The notes beneath the pieces were generated by a model, which had not been told where the DNA came from, did no database searches, and worked only from the letters and a program-made list of their open reading frames with translations. Below are positions 45,861 through 53,199 of a stretch of 61,130 nucleotides of DNA, in pieces. Origin of the DNA: Leucobacter sp. PH1c (GTDB taxonomy: Bacteria; Actinomycetota; Actinomycetes; Actinomycetales; Microbacteriaceae). Location: NCBI RefSeq assembly GCF_000633415.1, contig NZ_AYMV01000019.1:1-61130 (forward strand), given 5' to 3'. The first letter of the stretch is position 1. Every line of letters begins with the position of its first letter. Position numbers and translations under genes: made by a program.

Positions 45861-45928
45861 GCCCGGACCGCGCGCGGTGATCCCGCGCGCGGCCACTCCA
45901 CCACGCAACGAGAAACGAGAGGATCCCC

Positions 45929-46825
45929 GTGCCGACCCCGTCGAAGCCCGAGTACCTGGGGGAGCCCACCCTCGGGCAGGTGATGCGCCGGCCGCTCTGG
46001 ATCCTGGCGCTCCTGCTCGCGCTCGCCGTGGCCGGCGGCTTCGCCTGGCTCGGCCAGTGGCAGATGAGCATGGCGGTGCGCAGTGATGATCCCGCGCTCG
46101 TCGACACCGAGACGCCGCGCGCGCTCTCGGAAGTGAGCGACCTCGCGAAGGGCGTCACGGAGGAGGCCGCCGGCGTCGTCGTCGAGGTCGCCGGCGCGTT
46201 CGTCCCCGGTGACTCGCGCGTCGTCGCACCCCGCCACAACGACGGCGCCGAGGGGGCATGGGTGGTCGGTCACCTCGTCACCGAGGAGCCGGAGCGCGCC
46301 CATCTCGCCGTCGCGATCGGCTGGGCGCCGAGCGCCGAGGCTGCGGAGGCCGCGATCCCCGCGCTCGAATCCGCGGCGGGCTTCTCCGCGGCGTTCGAGG
46401 CCGAGGGGCGCTACATGCCCCCCGAGGGCCCGCAGGTGCCGAAGCCGGGTGACGACCCGCAGGCGATGACGACCATGATCCCGGCGCACTTCGCGAACGT
46501 CTGGGCCGACGTCGACGCTCCCGTGTACTCCGGCTACCTCGTGCTCCACCCCGACGGTCCGGTGCCCGCGCTCCTCGCTGCGGCCGACCTCGACGCCGTC
46601 GACTCGGTGCCGCCCCTGCCGCCCGAGCAGGTGAACTGGCTCAACGTGTTCTACGCGATCGAGTGGGTCGTGTTCGCCGGCTTCGCCGTGTTCTTCTGGT
46701 TCCGCCTCACCCGCGACGCCTGGGAGAAGGAGCACGAGCTCAAGGCGCTCCGCGCTGAAGCCGGGGCGGAGACCGACGCCGGGCCCGATCCCGAGCGAGA
46801 CCTCGCCGAATCCCGCCACGAATAG
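45929..46825 (+). CDS. SURF1 family protein (cytochrome oxidase assembly)
   Basis: 298 residues. Two membrane helices, at about 22-45 and near 235-260, flanking an extracytoplasmic domain. The first ends in GGFAWLGQWQ, the SURF1 signature, and the second region NWLNVFYAIEWVVFAGFAVF is also typical. SURF1 helps insert heme a into the aa3-type oxidase. GTG start behind GAGAGGATC. The TAG stop is also the start of the next gene's -10. Confidence 0.88.
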   Translation: MPTPSKPEYLGEPTLGQVMRRPLWILALLLALAVAGGFAWLGQWQMSMAVRSDDPALVDTETPRALSEVSDLAKGVTEEAAGVVVEVAGAFVPGDSRVVAPRHNDGAEGAWVVGHLVTEEPERAHLAVAIGWAPSAEAAEAAIPALESAAGFSAAFEAEGRYMPPEGPQVPKPGDDPQAMTTMIPAHFANVWADVDAPVYSGYLVLHPDGPVPALLAAADLDAVDSVPPLPPEQVNWLNVFYAIEWVVFAGFAVFFWFRLTRDAWEKEHELKALRAEAGAETDAGPDPERDLAESRHE

Positions 46826-46828
46826 AAT
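46823..46828 (+). promoter_or_regulatory. -10 box formed by the SURF1 stop codon; leaderless DUF3817 mRNA predicted
   Basis: TAGAAT begins with the SURF1 TAG stop and ends 7 nt before ATG 46836. This supports start at 46836 rather than the ATG at 46827, which lies inside the -10. Confidence 0.55.
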
Positions 46829-46835
46829 GGACACC

Positions 46836-47324
46836 ATGCAACTGCAGCCCAAGCCCGCCGACTACCCGCGGATCCGTAAGGCGCTGAGCTTCTACAAGGT
46901 CACCTCGGTGATCACGGGCGTCATGCTGCTGCTGCTCGTCGCGGTCATGGTGATGAAGTACGCCTTCCAGGTGCAGCTCTTCCTCTTCACGCCGGACGCG
47001 TTCGCCGAGTTCGTGCCGCTCGCCCCCGAGGGCGTCGACAGCGACTTCGTGCCGCAGGGTTTCGACCTGTTCAAGGCGATCCTGATCGCGCACGGCTGGT
47101 TCTACGTGGTCTACCTCGTCTCCGACTTCATGCTGTGGAGCCCGATGCGCTGGCACTTCGGGAAGTTCCTGCTCATCGCGCTGGGCGGCGTCATCCCGTT
47201 CATGTCGTTCTTCCTCGAGGCGCGCATCGTGCGCCAGGTGAACGGCTTCCTCGCGAGCGTCGACGGCGCTCCCGCATCGGCGGGCGCCGCGGCCGACAGC
47301 ACGGCAGGATCGGCCTCGGCCTAA
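46836..47324 (+). CDS. DUF3817 membrane protein
   Basis: 162 residues from ATG 46836 ([20 protein letters not shown]). Three to four hydrophobic segments; [34 protein letters not shown] and [13 protein letters not shown] match DUF3817, an actinobacterial integral membrane family of unknown function often next to guaA/guaB. An in-frame ATG at 46827 would add three residues. The Ala/Ser-rich end is low complexity. Confidence 0.8.
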   Translation: MQLQPKPADYPRIRKALSFYKVTSVITGVMLLLLVAVMVMKYAFQVQLFLFTPDAFAEFVPLAPEGVDSDFVPQGFDLFKAILIAHGWFYVVYLVSDFMLWSPMRWHFGKFLLIALGGVIPFMSFFLEARIVRQVNGFLASVDGAPASAGAAADSTAGSASA

Positions 47325-47434
47325 CCGCGCGCTCCGCCGCGCTCACCGGCGCGCTCACCGGCGCGCTCACCGCCGCGGAGCCGAGCGCGCCGGGCCCCGA
47401 TCCCCGGCTGGCCCCGCACTCCCCGCTCAGGCGG

Positions 47435-47440
47435 TAGAAT
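47435..47440 (+). promoter_or_regulatory. -10 box of guaA
   Basis: TAGAAT about 48 nt before the guaA ATG, followed by a CT-rich leader. Upstream, 47339-47374 holds three 12-bp tandem copies of GCGCTCACCGGC. No clear -35. Confidence 0.45.
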
Positions 47441-47487
47441 CTTCCCTTATCTCCCTCCCCACAGCTGAAAGGCCCAAGCACCCGAAT

Positions 47488-49080
47488 ATGGCGAATCAGG
47501 AAGAACAGACGGACACCGGGCACCGCCCCGTCCTCGTGGTCGATTTCGGTGCGCAGTACGCGCAGCTGATCGCCCGCCGCGTGCGCGAGGCCGGGGTCTA
47601 CTCCGAGCTCGTTCCCCACACCGTGACCGCGGCTGAGGTGGCGGCCAAGCAGCCCCTCGGTATCGTGCTCTCCGGCGGCCCCTCCTCTGTCTACGAGGAG
47701 GGCGCACCCGCCTTCGACGACGCGATCTTCGATCTCGGGATCCCCGTGCTCGGCATCTGCTACGGCTTCCAGGTCATGGCGCGGGCCCTCGGCGGCACGG
47801 TCGGCAACACCGGCGACCGCGAGTACGGCGCCACCGAGGCGACCGTCGTCGGCGACGGCGGCGCGATCCTCGGCGGCCAGCCCGAGACGCAGAACGTGTG
47901 GATGAGCCACGGCGACGCCGTGCAGGCCGCCCCCGCCGGCTTCGACGTGCTCGCCCAGACCGCCGTGACGCCCGTCGCCGCCTTCGGCTCGGCCGAGCGC
48001 AAGATGTACGGCGTGCAGTGGCACCCCGAGGTGAAGCACTCCGACCACGGCCAGCGCATCCTCGAGAACTTCCTGCACCACGTCGCGGGCATCCCCGCCG
48101 ACTGGAACGCCGGCAACGTGATCGCCGAGCAGATCGAGCGCATCCGCGCCCAGGTCGGCAACGCCCGCGTGATCTCGGCCCTCTCCGGCGGCGTCGACTC
48201 CGCCGTCTCCACGGCGCTCGTGCACAAGGCCATCGGCGACCAGCTCACCGCGGTCTTCGTCGACCACGGGCTGCTCCGCAAGGGCGAGCGCGAGCAGGTC
48301 GAGCGCGACTACGTCGCCTCGACCGGTGTGCGCCTCATCACCGTCGACGCCGAGGACATCTTCCTCGGCCACCTCGCCGGGGTCACCGATCCCGAGGAGA
48401 AGCGCAAGATCATCGGCCGCGAGTTCATCCGCGCGTTCGAGAAGGTGCAGCTCGACCTGGTCGCCGAGGCCAAGGCCGAGGGCGAGCCGATCAAGTTCCT
48501 CGTGCAGGGCACGCTGTACCCCGACGTCGTCGAGTCGGGCGGCGGCGCGGGCACCGCGAACATCAAGTCGCACCACAACGTGGGCGGCCTCCCCGAGGAT
48601 CTCGACTTCGAGCTCATCGAGCCGCTCCGCGCCCTGTTCAAGGACGAGGTCCGCGCGATCGGCCGCGAGCTCGGCATCCCCGAGGAGATCGTCGGCCGCC
48701 AGCCGTTCCCCGGCCCCGGCCTGGGCATCCGCATCGTGGGCGAGGTCACCCGCGAGCGCCTCGACACGCTCCGCGAGGCCGACGCGATCGCTCGCGCCGA
48801 GCTCACGGCGGCGGGCCTCGACCAGGAGATCTGGCAGTGCCCCGTGGTGCTGCTCGCCGACGTGCGCTCGGTGGGCGTGCAGGGCGACGGCCGCACCTAC
48901 GGCCACCCCATCGTGCTGCGCCCCGTCTCCTCGGAGGACGCGATGACCGCCGACTGGACTCGCGTCCCGTACGACGTGCTCGCGCGCATCTCGAACAAGA
49001 TCACGAACCAGGTGCCCGAGGTGAACCGCGTGGTGCTCGACGTCACGTCGAAGCCGCCGGGGACCATCGAGTGGGAGTAG
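47488..49080 (+). CDS. guaA: GMP synthase (glutamine-hydrolysing)
   Basis: 530 residues. Converts XMP to GMP. Glutaminase domain with Cys91 in GICYGFQ, His179 and Glu181 in GVQWHPE; ATP pyrophosphatase P-loop SGGVDS at 233-238; C-terminal dimerisation domain ending [17 protein letters not shown]. Start ATG after GAAAGG. Closes the guaB-guaB3-guaA neighbourhood. Confidence 0.97.
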   Translation: MANQEEQTDTGHRPVLVVDFGAQYAQLIARRVREAGVYSELVPHTVTAAEVAAKQPLGIVLSGGPSSVYEEGAPAFDDAIFDLGIPVLGICYGFQVMARALGGTVGNTGDREYGATEATVVGDGGAILGGQPETQNVWMSHGDAVQAAPAGFDVLAQTAVTPVAAFGSAERKMYGVQWHPEVKHSDHGQRILENFLHHVAGIPADWNAGNVIAEQIERIRAQVGNARVISALSGGVDSAVSTALVHKAIGDQLTAVFVDHGLLRKGEREQVERDYVASTGVRLITVDAEDIFLGHLAGVTDPEEKRKIIGREFIRAFEKVQLDLVAEAKAEGEPIKFLVQGTLYPDVVESGGGAGTANIKSHHNVGGLPEDLDFELIEPLRALFKDEVRAIGRELGIPEEIVGRQPFPGPGLGIRIVGEVTRERLDTLREADAIARAELTAAGLDQEIWQCPVVLLADVRSVGVQGDGRTYGHPIVLRPVSSEDAMTADWTRVPYDVLARISNKITNQVPEVNRVVLDVTSKPPGTIEWE

Positions 49081-49112
49081 GCCTCCGGGCGCCCGCGCCC
49101 TTCGGCTGACCG

Positions 49113-49154
49113 CACAGCGCCGGGCCGCACCTTCGGGTGCGGCCCGGCGCTGTG
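49113..49154 (+). terminator. UUCG-capped terminator hairpin of guaA
   Basis: CACAGCGCCGGGCCGCACC, loop TTCG, and the exact 19-nt complement: a C(UUCG)G tetraloop stem of unusual stability. TGTGGGG follows, no T-run. Confidence 0.75.
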
Positions 49155-49204
49155 GTGTGTGGGGTGGTGTGTGCGGGTGGGGTGCGTGGGTGATCCGGGG
49201 TTTT

Positions 49205-49554
49205 CTCGCACAAAGTTTGAGATTGATCCGGTATAGCGCTGCTTTAGCGGATCAAACTGGTCCGGATCTTGCGGTTCTGGGGTCGGGCTGTGCCTGGCTG
49301 AGCGGTACGGGCTGTGCTGGGCGGGTGTTCCGGTGCAATCTCGAACTTGGTTCGAGTTTGGTGGAGTATAGCCCCGTCTAAGTGGATCAAACTGGTCCGG
49401 ATCTTGCGGTTCTGGGGTCGGGCTGTGCCTGGCTGAGCGGTACGGGCTGTGCCTGGCTGAGCGGTACGGGCTGTGCTGGGCGGGTGTTCCGGTGCAAACT
49501 CGAACTTGGTTCGAGTTTGGTGGAGTATGGCCCCGTCTAACTGGATCAAACTGG
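49205..49554. repeat. Intergenic palindromic repeat cluster 2 (three copies)
   Basis: Copies at 49205-49260, 49340-49395 and 49499-49554, each 56 bp, match the reverse complement of cluster 1 (CTCGnACTTnGTTnGAGTT then GGTCCGGTAT, then GGATCAAACTsG). The last two extend 13 bp upstream to GTTCCGG, as does the middle copy of cluster 1. In the third copy CAAACTCGAAC-ttg-GTTCGAGTTTG (49495-49519) is a perfect hairpin whose right arm can instead pair with the later GATCAAACT. No believable gene lies in 49155-49762. Confidence 0.85.
49249..49554. repeat. 135/159-bp tandem array
   Basis: GGATCAAACTGGTCCGGATC recurs at 49249, 49384 and 49543. The first interval is 135 bp and the second 159 bp; the 24-bp difference is one extra copy of GGGCTGTGCCTGGCTGAGCG-gtac. 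The palindromic repeat copies are embedded in this array. Confidence 0.85.
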
Positions 49555-49684
49555 TCCGGATCTTGACCGGGCAAGCGGGGCTCGCGGGACCGGAACCGGG
49601 GCAAGCGGGGCCGGCGGGGCCAGCGGGACCGGCGCCAAAACCCGCACCCCGAACCACCCGCACCCCGAACCAACCCCAGAAACG

Positions 49685-49722
49685 CCCAGCGGGGGCCCAG
49701 CCGAAGCTGGGCCCCCGCTGGG
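49685..49722 (-). terminator. Terminator hairpin of the BI-1/YccA gene
   Basis: CCCAGCGGGGGCCCAGC, loop CGAA, GCTGGGCCCCCGCTGGG: 17-bp perfect stem about 40 nt beyond the stop of the minus-strand gene; GCGTTTCTG follows on that strand. Confidence 0.7.
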
Positions 49723-49762
49723 GGAGTCAAGAGGCGCCGCCGAGGCGGGCGCACCGAGACGA

Positions 49763-50602
49763 CTAGTCGTTGCCGCGCAGGATCGCGAGCAGGCGCAGGA
49801 TCTCGACGTAGAGCCAGATCAGCGTGACCATCAGGCCGAAGGCCGCCGACCACGCCCACTTCTCGGGCACGCGGTTGCGCACGCCGTTCTGGATCAGCTC
49901 GAAGTCCATGACGAGCGAGTACGCTGCGAGGAAGATCGCGAGCAGGCCGATCACGAAGCCAAGGGGCATACCGAACACCTGCACGCCGCGGAGGCCCCAC
50001 GGGTCGCTGTTCACGCCGGTCCACATGAGGATCATGTTGACCACCGAGAAGGCGAGGTAGCCGACCATAGCGATCAGCACGATCTTCGTCATCTTCGGGC
50101 TGGTGCGCACCTTGCCGCTGCGGAAGAGCAGCAGGGTCACGCCGAACACGGCGAGCGTGCCGATCACGGCCTGCGAGACGATCCCCGGCCACTGCGCTTC
50201 GAAGACGCCCGAGATACCGCCGAGGAACAGGCCCTGCGCCACCGCGTAGGCCACGATGAGCGGAACGCTCGGCTCCTTCTTGAAGGAGTTCACGAGGCCG
50301 AGCACGAGGCCGGCGATCGCGCCGGGCAGCACGAGGATCGGCATGAACCAGCCGACCGCGCCGAAGGCGAGCACAATGAGGAAGAGGAGCACCGTCTTGG
50401 AGATGGTGTTCTCGTAGGTCATCGGCTTGTCGGACGGGGTGATGACGGGCGGCTGCTCGCCGCCGATGCCCGCCTCGGCGGGGGTGTCGATGCCCGGGCG
50501 CTGCGTCTGCGCAGCGGGCTGATCGTAGATGCGGCGCAGCTCATCAGCGCTGAGGGTCTTGCCGTTCAGTGCCGGGTTGTTGCTGAGAGCCGGGTTGCTC
50601 AT
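49763..50602 (-). CDS. Bax inhibitor-1/YccA family membrane protein
   Basis: 279 residues from ATG 50602 (MSNPALSNNPALNG). A 75-residue cytosolic N terminus precedes seven hydrophobic segments; FEAQWPGIVSQAVIGTLAVF and SLVMDFELIQNGVRNRVPEK match the bacterial BI-1/YccA (DUF4870-independent, Bax1-I-like) group. Implicated as pH-sensitive ion/calcium leak or membrane-protease partner in other bacteria; role here unknown. The start is chosen by the SNPAL motif and an AAGGAAT site. A TAGGAT box (complement 50641-50646) may be the -10. Confidence 0.88.
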   Translation of the reverse strand: MSNPALSNNPALNGKTLSADELRRIYDQPAAQTQRPGIDTPAEAGIGGEQPPVITPSDKPMTYENTISKTVLLFLIVLAFGAVGWFMPILVLPGAIAGLVLGLVNSFKKEPSVPLIVAYAVAQGLFLGGISGVFEAQWPGIVSQAVIGTLAVFGVTLLLFRSGKVRTSPKMTKIVLIAMVGYLAFSVVNMILMWTGVNSDPWGLRGVQVFGMPLGFVIGLLAIFLAAYSLVMDFELIQNGVRNRVPEKWAWSAAFGLMVTLIWLYVEILRLLAILRGND

Positions 50603-50750
50603 GCGTCGGGATTCCTTTCCAGGCGTATGCGAGTAGCTCAATCCTACTGAGCGCGGGCGCGTCGCGGCTGGGACTTCGCCCCTGTTCGTGGACGGCGTAC
50701 ATGGTACGGGCGCGGGTCGGATCCGGCGCCGGCGGGCCAGGAGCCGTGCG

Positions 50751-50884
50751 GGATCCGCGGCCTGCGGCGCGCGCCCGGTTCGGGGTCCGGTGCTCGGGAT
50801 CCGCGGCCTGCGGCGCGCGCCCGGTTCTGGATCCGGTGCTCGGGATCGGATGCTCGGGATCCGCGGCCCGCGGCCCGCGGCCCG
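50751..50884. repeat. 46-bp tandem repeat upstream of the phosphodiesterase gene
   Basis: GGATCCGCGG recurs at 50751, 50797 and 50857. The first interval is 46 bp; the second is 60 bp because of an internal 14-bp duplication (TGCTCGGGATCGGA). It fills most of the 339-bp gap 50603-50941; the rest holds the two divergent promoters. Confidence 0.75.
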
Positions 50885-50929
50885 CGCCGCGCGCCCGGAA
50901 CTCGCCCGCCGCGGGACCGCAGGGTGCCC

Positions 50930-50935
50930 TACGCT
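50930..50935 (+). promoter_or_regulatory. -10 box of the phosphodiesterase gene; leaderless mRNA predicted
   Basis: TACGCT ends 6 nt before ATG 50942. The GGAGG between them is one base from the ATG, too close to act as a ribosome binding site. Confidence 0.45.
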
Positions 50936-50941
50936 GGAGGC

Positions 50942-52051
50942 ATGTCATCGCGTGCGCCCGGCGGGCCGCTCATCATTGGCCATCGCGGGGCTCCCGGCTA
51001 CCGCCCCGAGCACAGCGCCTCGGCCTACCGGCTCGCCTTCGGGCTCGGCGCCGACGCCGTCGAGCCCGACGTCGTGGTCTCGCGGGACGGCGTGCTCGTC
51101 GTGCGCCACGAGAACGAGATCTCGGGCACGACCGATGTCGCGGATCACCCCGAGTTCGCCGACCGCCGCACCACGAAGGTGGTCGACGGGGCGAAGCACA
51201 CCGGCTGGTTCGCGGAGGACTTCACGTGGGCCGAGCTCGCCACGCTGCGCTGCCGTGAGCGGCTCGGGAAGCTGCGGCCGGACAGCCGCGCCTTCGACGG
51301 CGAGGAGCCGATCCTGCGCCTCCGCGACGTGCTCCGCATCATCGATGAGGAGAGCGCTGCGCGCGGTCGGCCGCTCGGCGTGGTCGTCGAAGTGAAGCAC
51401 GCGAAGTTCCTCGCGGGGGAGGGGCACGACCTCGGCGCGCTGCTCCTGGCGGAGCTCGCGGCGACGGGGTGGGACGCGCGCCCCGAACGGCTCGTGATCG
51501 AGTCCTTCGAGCTGGGCGTGCTCGAGCAGCTCGCGCGGGATCGCGTGCGCGCCTCGCTCGTCTTCCTCACCGAGCGCTTCGGCACCCCGCCCGACGAGCC
51601 GCTGCCCGGCCGCCCGGAGCGCAGCTACGCCTGGTACCGGGGCGACGCCGGGCTCGACTTCCTCGCGGAGCGCGTCGACGGGATCAGCGTGGCCAAGGGC
51701 AATCTGATCCGGATCAACGGGCTTGGCCGCGCGACGGGGCCCACGGACCTCGTGAGCCGGGCGCACGCGCGCGGCCTGCGGGTGTTCACGTGGACGCTGC
51801 GGCCTGAGAACCGCTTCCTGAACGTGAAGCACCAGACGTCGCTCCGCCCCGCGGAGTGGGGGGATTGGCGCAGCGAGTTCGGGCTGATCTTCGATTCCGG
51901 CGTCGACGGGGTCTTCCTGGACCACCCGGATCTCGGGGTCGCACTGCGCGACGGATCGGGCACGGGGATTGCCCCGGAGCCGGGGTCCGATCCGGAGCCG
52001 GGGTCCGATCCGGAGCCGGGGTCCGATCCGGAAGCGGGGTCCGTGGGCTAG
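50942..52051 (+). CDS. Glycerophosphodiester phosphodiesterase
   Basis: 369 residues. Hydrolyses glycerophosphodiesters to sn-glycerol-3-phosphate and an alcohol. GDPD motifs: IIGHRGAPGYRPEHS (His14, Arg15, Glu), AVEPDVVVSRDGVLVVRHE (metal Glu/Asp and His), VVEVKHAKF and the C-terminal DGVFLDHPDL. The end is a PEPGSD repeat (18-bp units, about 3.7 copies, 51974-52045). No signal peptide, so cytosolic. Its TAG stop overlaps the stop of the convergent asparaginase gene within CTAG. Confidence 0.9.
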   Translation: MSSRAPGGPLIIGHRGAPGYRPEHSASAYRLAFGLGADAVEPDVVVSRDGVLVVRHENEISGTTDVADHPEFADRRTTKVVDGAKHTGWFAEDFTWAELATLRCRERLGKLRPDSRAFDGEEPILRLRDVLRIIDEESAARGRPLGVVVEVKHAKFLAGEGHDLGALLLAELAATGWDARPERLVIESFELGVLEQLARDRVRASLVFLTERFGTPPDEPLPGRPERSYAWYRGDAGLDFLAERVDGISVAKGNLIRINGLGRATGPTDLVSRAHARGLRVFTWTLRPENRFLNVKHQTSLRPAEWGDWRSEFGLIFDSGVDGVFLDHPDLGVALRDGSGTGIAPEPGSDPEPGSDPEPGSDPEAGSVG

Positions 52052-53055
52052 CGCGCGACGGTCCCCGCGCACTCGCCGACGAGGTTTCGTTCCATGAGCA
52101 CCCGCAGCTCGGCGCCGCGCACCCCACCGTCGAGGAGGTAGCCGAGCTTCGCGATCGCGGCCTCGAGCGTCAGGTCGGTGCCGTCGATCACCCCGGACGC
52201 TGCGAGCTCCTGACCCACGGCGTAGCGGGAGAAGTCGACACCGCCGGTGGCGCACTGCGAGATCGCGACGATCGGGATCTCGGCGCAGACCTCCCGCAGC
52301 GCCGCGGTCATGCCGGGGCGGGCCATGGGGCCGTTGCCGCTGCCGTAGCACTCGAGCACGACGGCGTCGGGGCGGCCGCCCACGGCCGCGCGGACGTCGC
52401 TGACGGTCATGCCCGGCACGAAGCGGAGCGTGAGCACGCGGGCGAGGCCGGCATGATCCTCCGCGGCGAGGCGCGGGAGCCCGTGCGCGGCCGGCGCGAG
52501 CGGCGCCTCGGCGCGGAATGCCGCGAGCGCGCGGCTGTCGTGCTTCGTGGTGCGCACGGCGGGGAGGAGCGCGCCGCCGAACGCGACGGCGACGGGGGAG
52601 CCTGGCGCGGCCTTCACCGCGGCGCGGATCGCGAGGGAGAGGTTGCCCCGCGCGTCGCTTCCCGTCGCGCCGTGCGCGAGCTGGCTGCCGGTCACGACGA
52701 CGGGTACCCCGAGGTCGCCGAGCTCGAAGGCCAGGCGGGCGGCGGTGAAGGCGAGCGTGTCGGTGCCGTGGGTGATCACGACGCCGCGGGGCCGGTGGGT
52801 GCGGACCCTGGCGCGGATCGCGCGCGCGATCTTCGGGGCGGTCTCCGCGTCGGCGTTCGCGCTGTCGATCGGTGGGAGGAGGTGGTTGATGCGCGCGGTG
52901 ATTCCGAGCGGGCCGCAGATCCCCGCGACGAGCTGCTCAAGCACCTCGGGGAAATCGGGATCGGGCGCGAGGCCGTGGTCGGTCTCGCGCATGCCGATCG
53001 TGCCGCCCGTCGCGAAGACGAGCACGGACGGGGCACCGGAGGGGAGAGCTGACAT
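52048..53055 (-). CDS. Type I-like L-asparaginase
   Basis: 335 residues. Deamidates asparagine (possibly glutamine). Both catalytic Thr motifs are present: VFATGGTIGM (Thr19) and GVVITHGTDTLAFTAA (Thr-Asp). No signal peptide, arguing for the cytosolic form. ATG 53053-53055 selected, upstream frame lacks similarity. Convergent with and overlapping the phosphodiesterase by 4 bp. Confidence 0.9.
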   Translation of the reverse strand: MSALPSGAPSVLVFATGGTIGMRETDHGLAPDPDFPEVLEQLVAGICGPLGITARINHLLPPIDSANADAETAPKIARAIRARVRTHRPRGVVITHGTDTLAFTAARLAFELGDLGVPVVVTGSQLAHGATGSDARGNLSLAIRAAVKAAPGSPVAVAFGGALLPAVRTTKHDSRALAAFRAEAPLAPAAHGLPRLAAEDHAGLARVLTLRFVPGMTVSDVRAAVGGRPDAVVLECYGSGNGPMARPGMTAALREVCAEIPIVAISQCATGGVDFSRYAVGQELAASGVIDGTDLTLEAAIAKLGYLLDGGVRGAELRVLMERNLVGECAGTVAR

Positions 53056-53184
53056 CCCTCCATTCTGTCCGATCGGGCGGCAGTCCGGGCCGGATCGCGC
53101 CGGGGTCCCGGTCCGTCCGCGTGGCGGGCGGCGCCGGAGCGCGTCGAGCCGCCCCTGCGCATCCCGCGTGTCAGTGGTGCCGCC

Positions 53185-53190
53185 TAGACT
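53185..53190 (+). promoter_or_regulatory. -10 box of pcrA
   Basis: TAGACT ends 9 nt before ATG 53200, giving a leaderless or near-leaderless mRNA. No -35 stands out. Confidence 0.5.
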
Positions 53191-53199
53191 GGTGCCACG

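Noticed and set aside
48897..50192. Repeat-containing frames (DQFDPL/HSPYRSARHSP units) on the minus strand of repeat cluster 2
   Set aside because: The apparent protein repeats are translations of the DNA tandem array and run antisense into guaA and the BI-1 gene.
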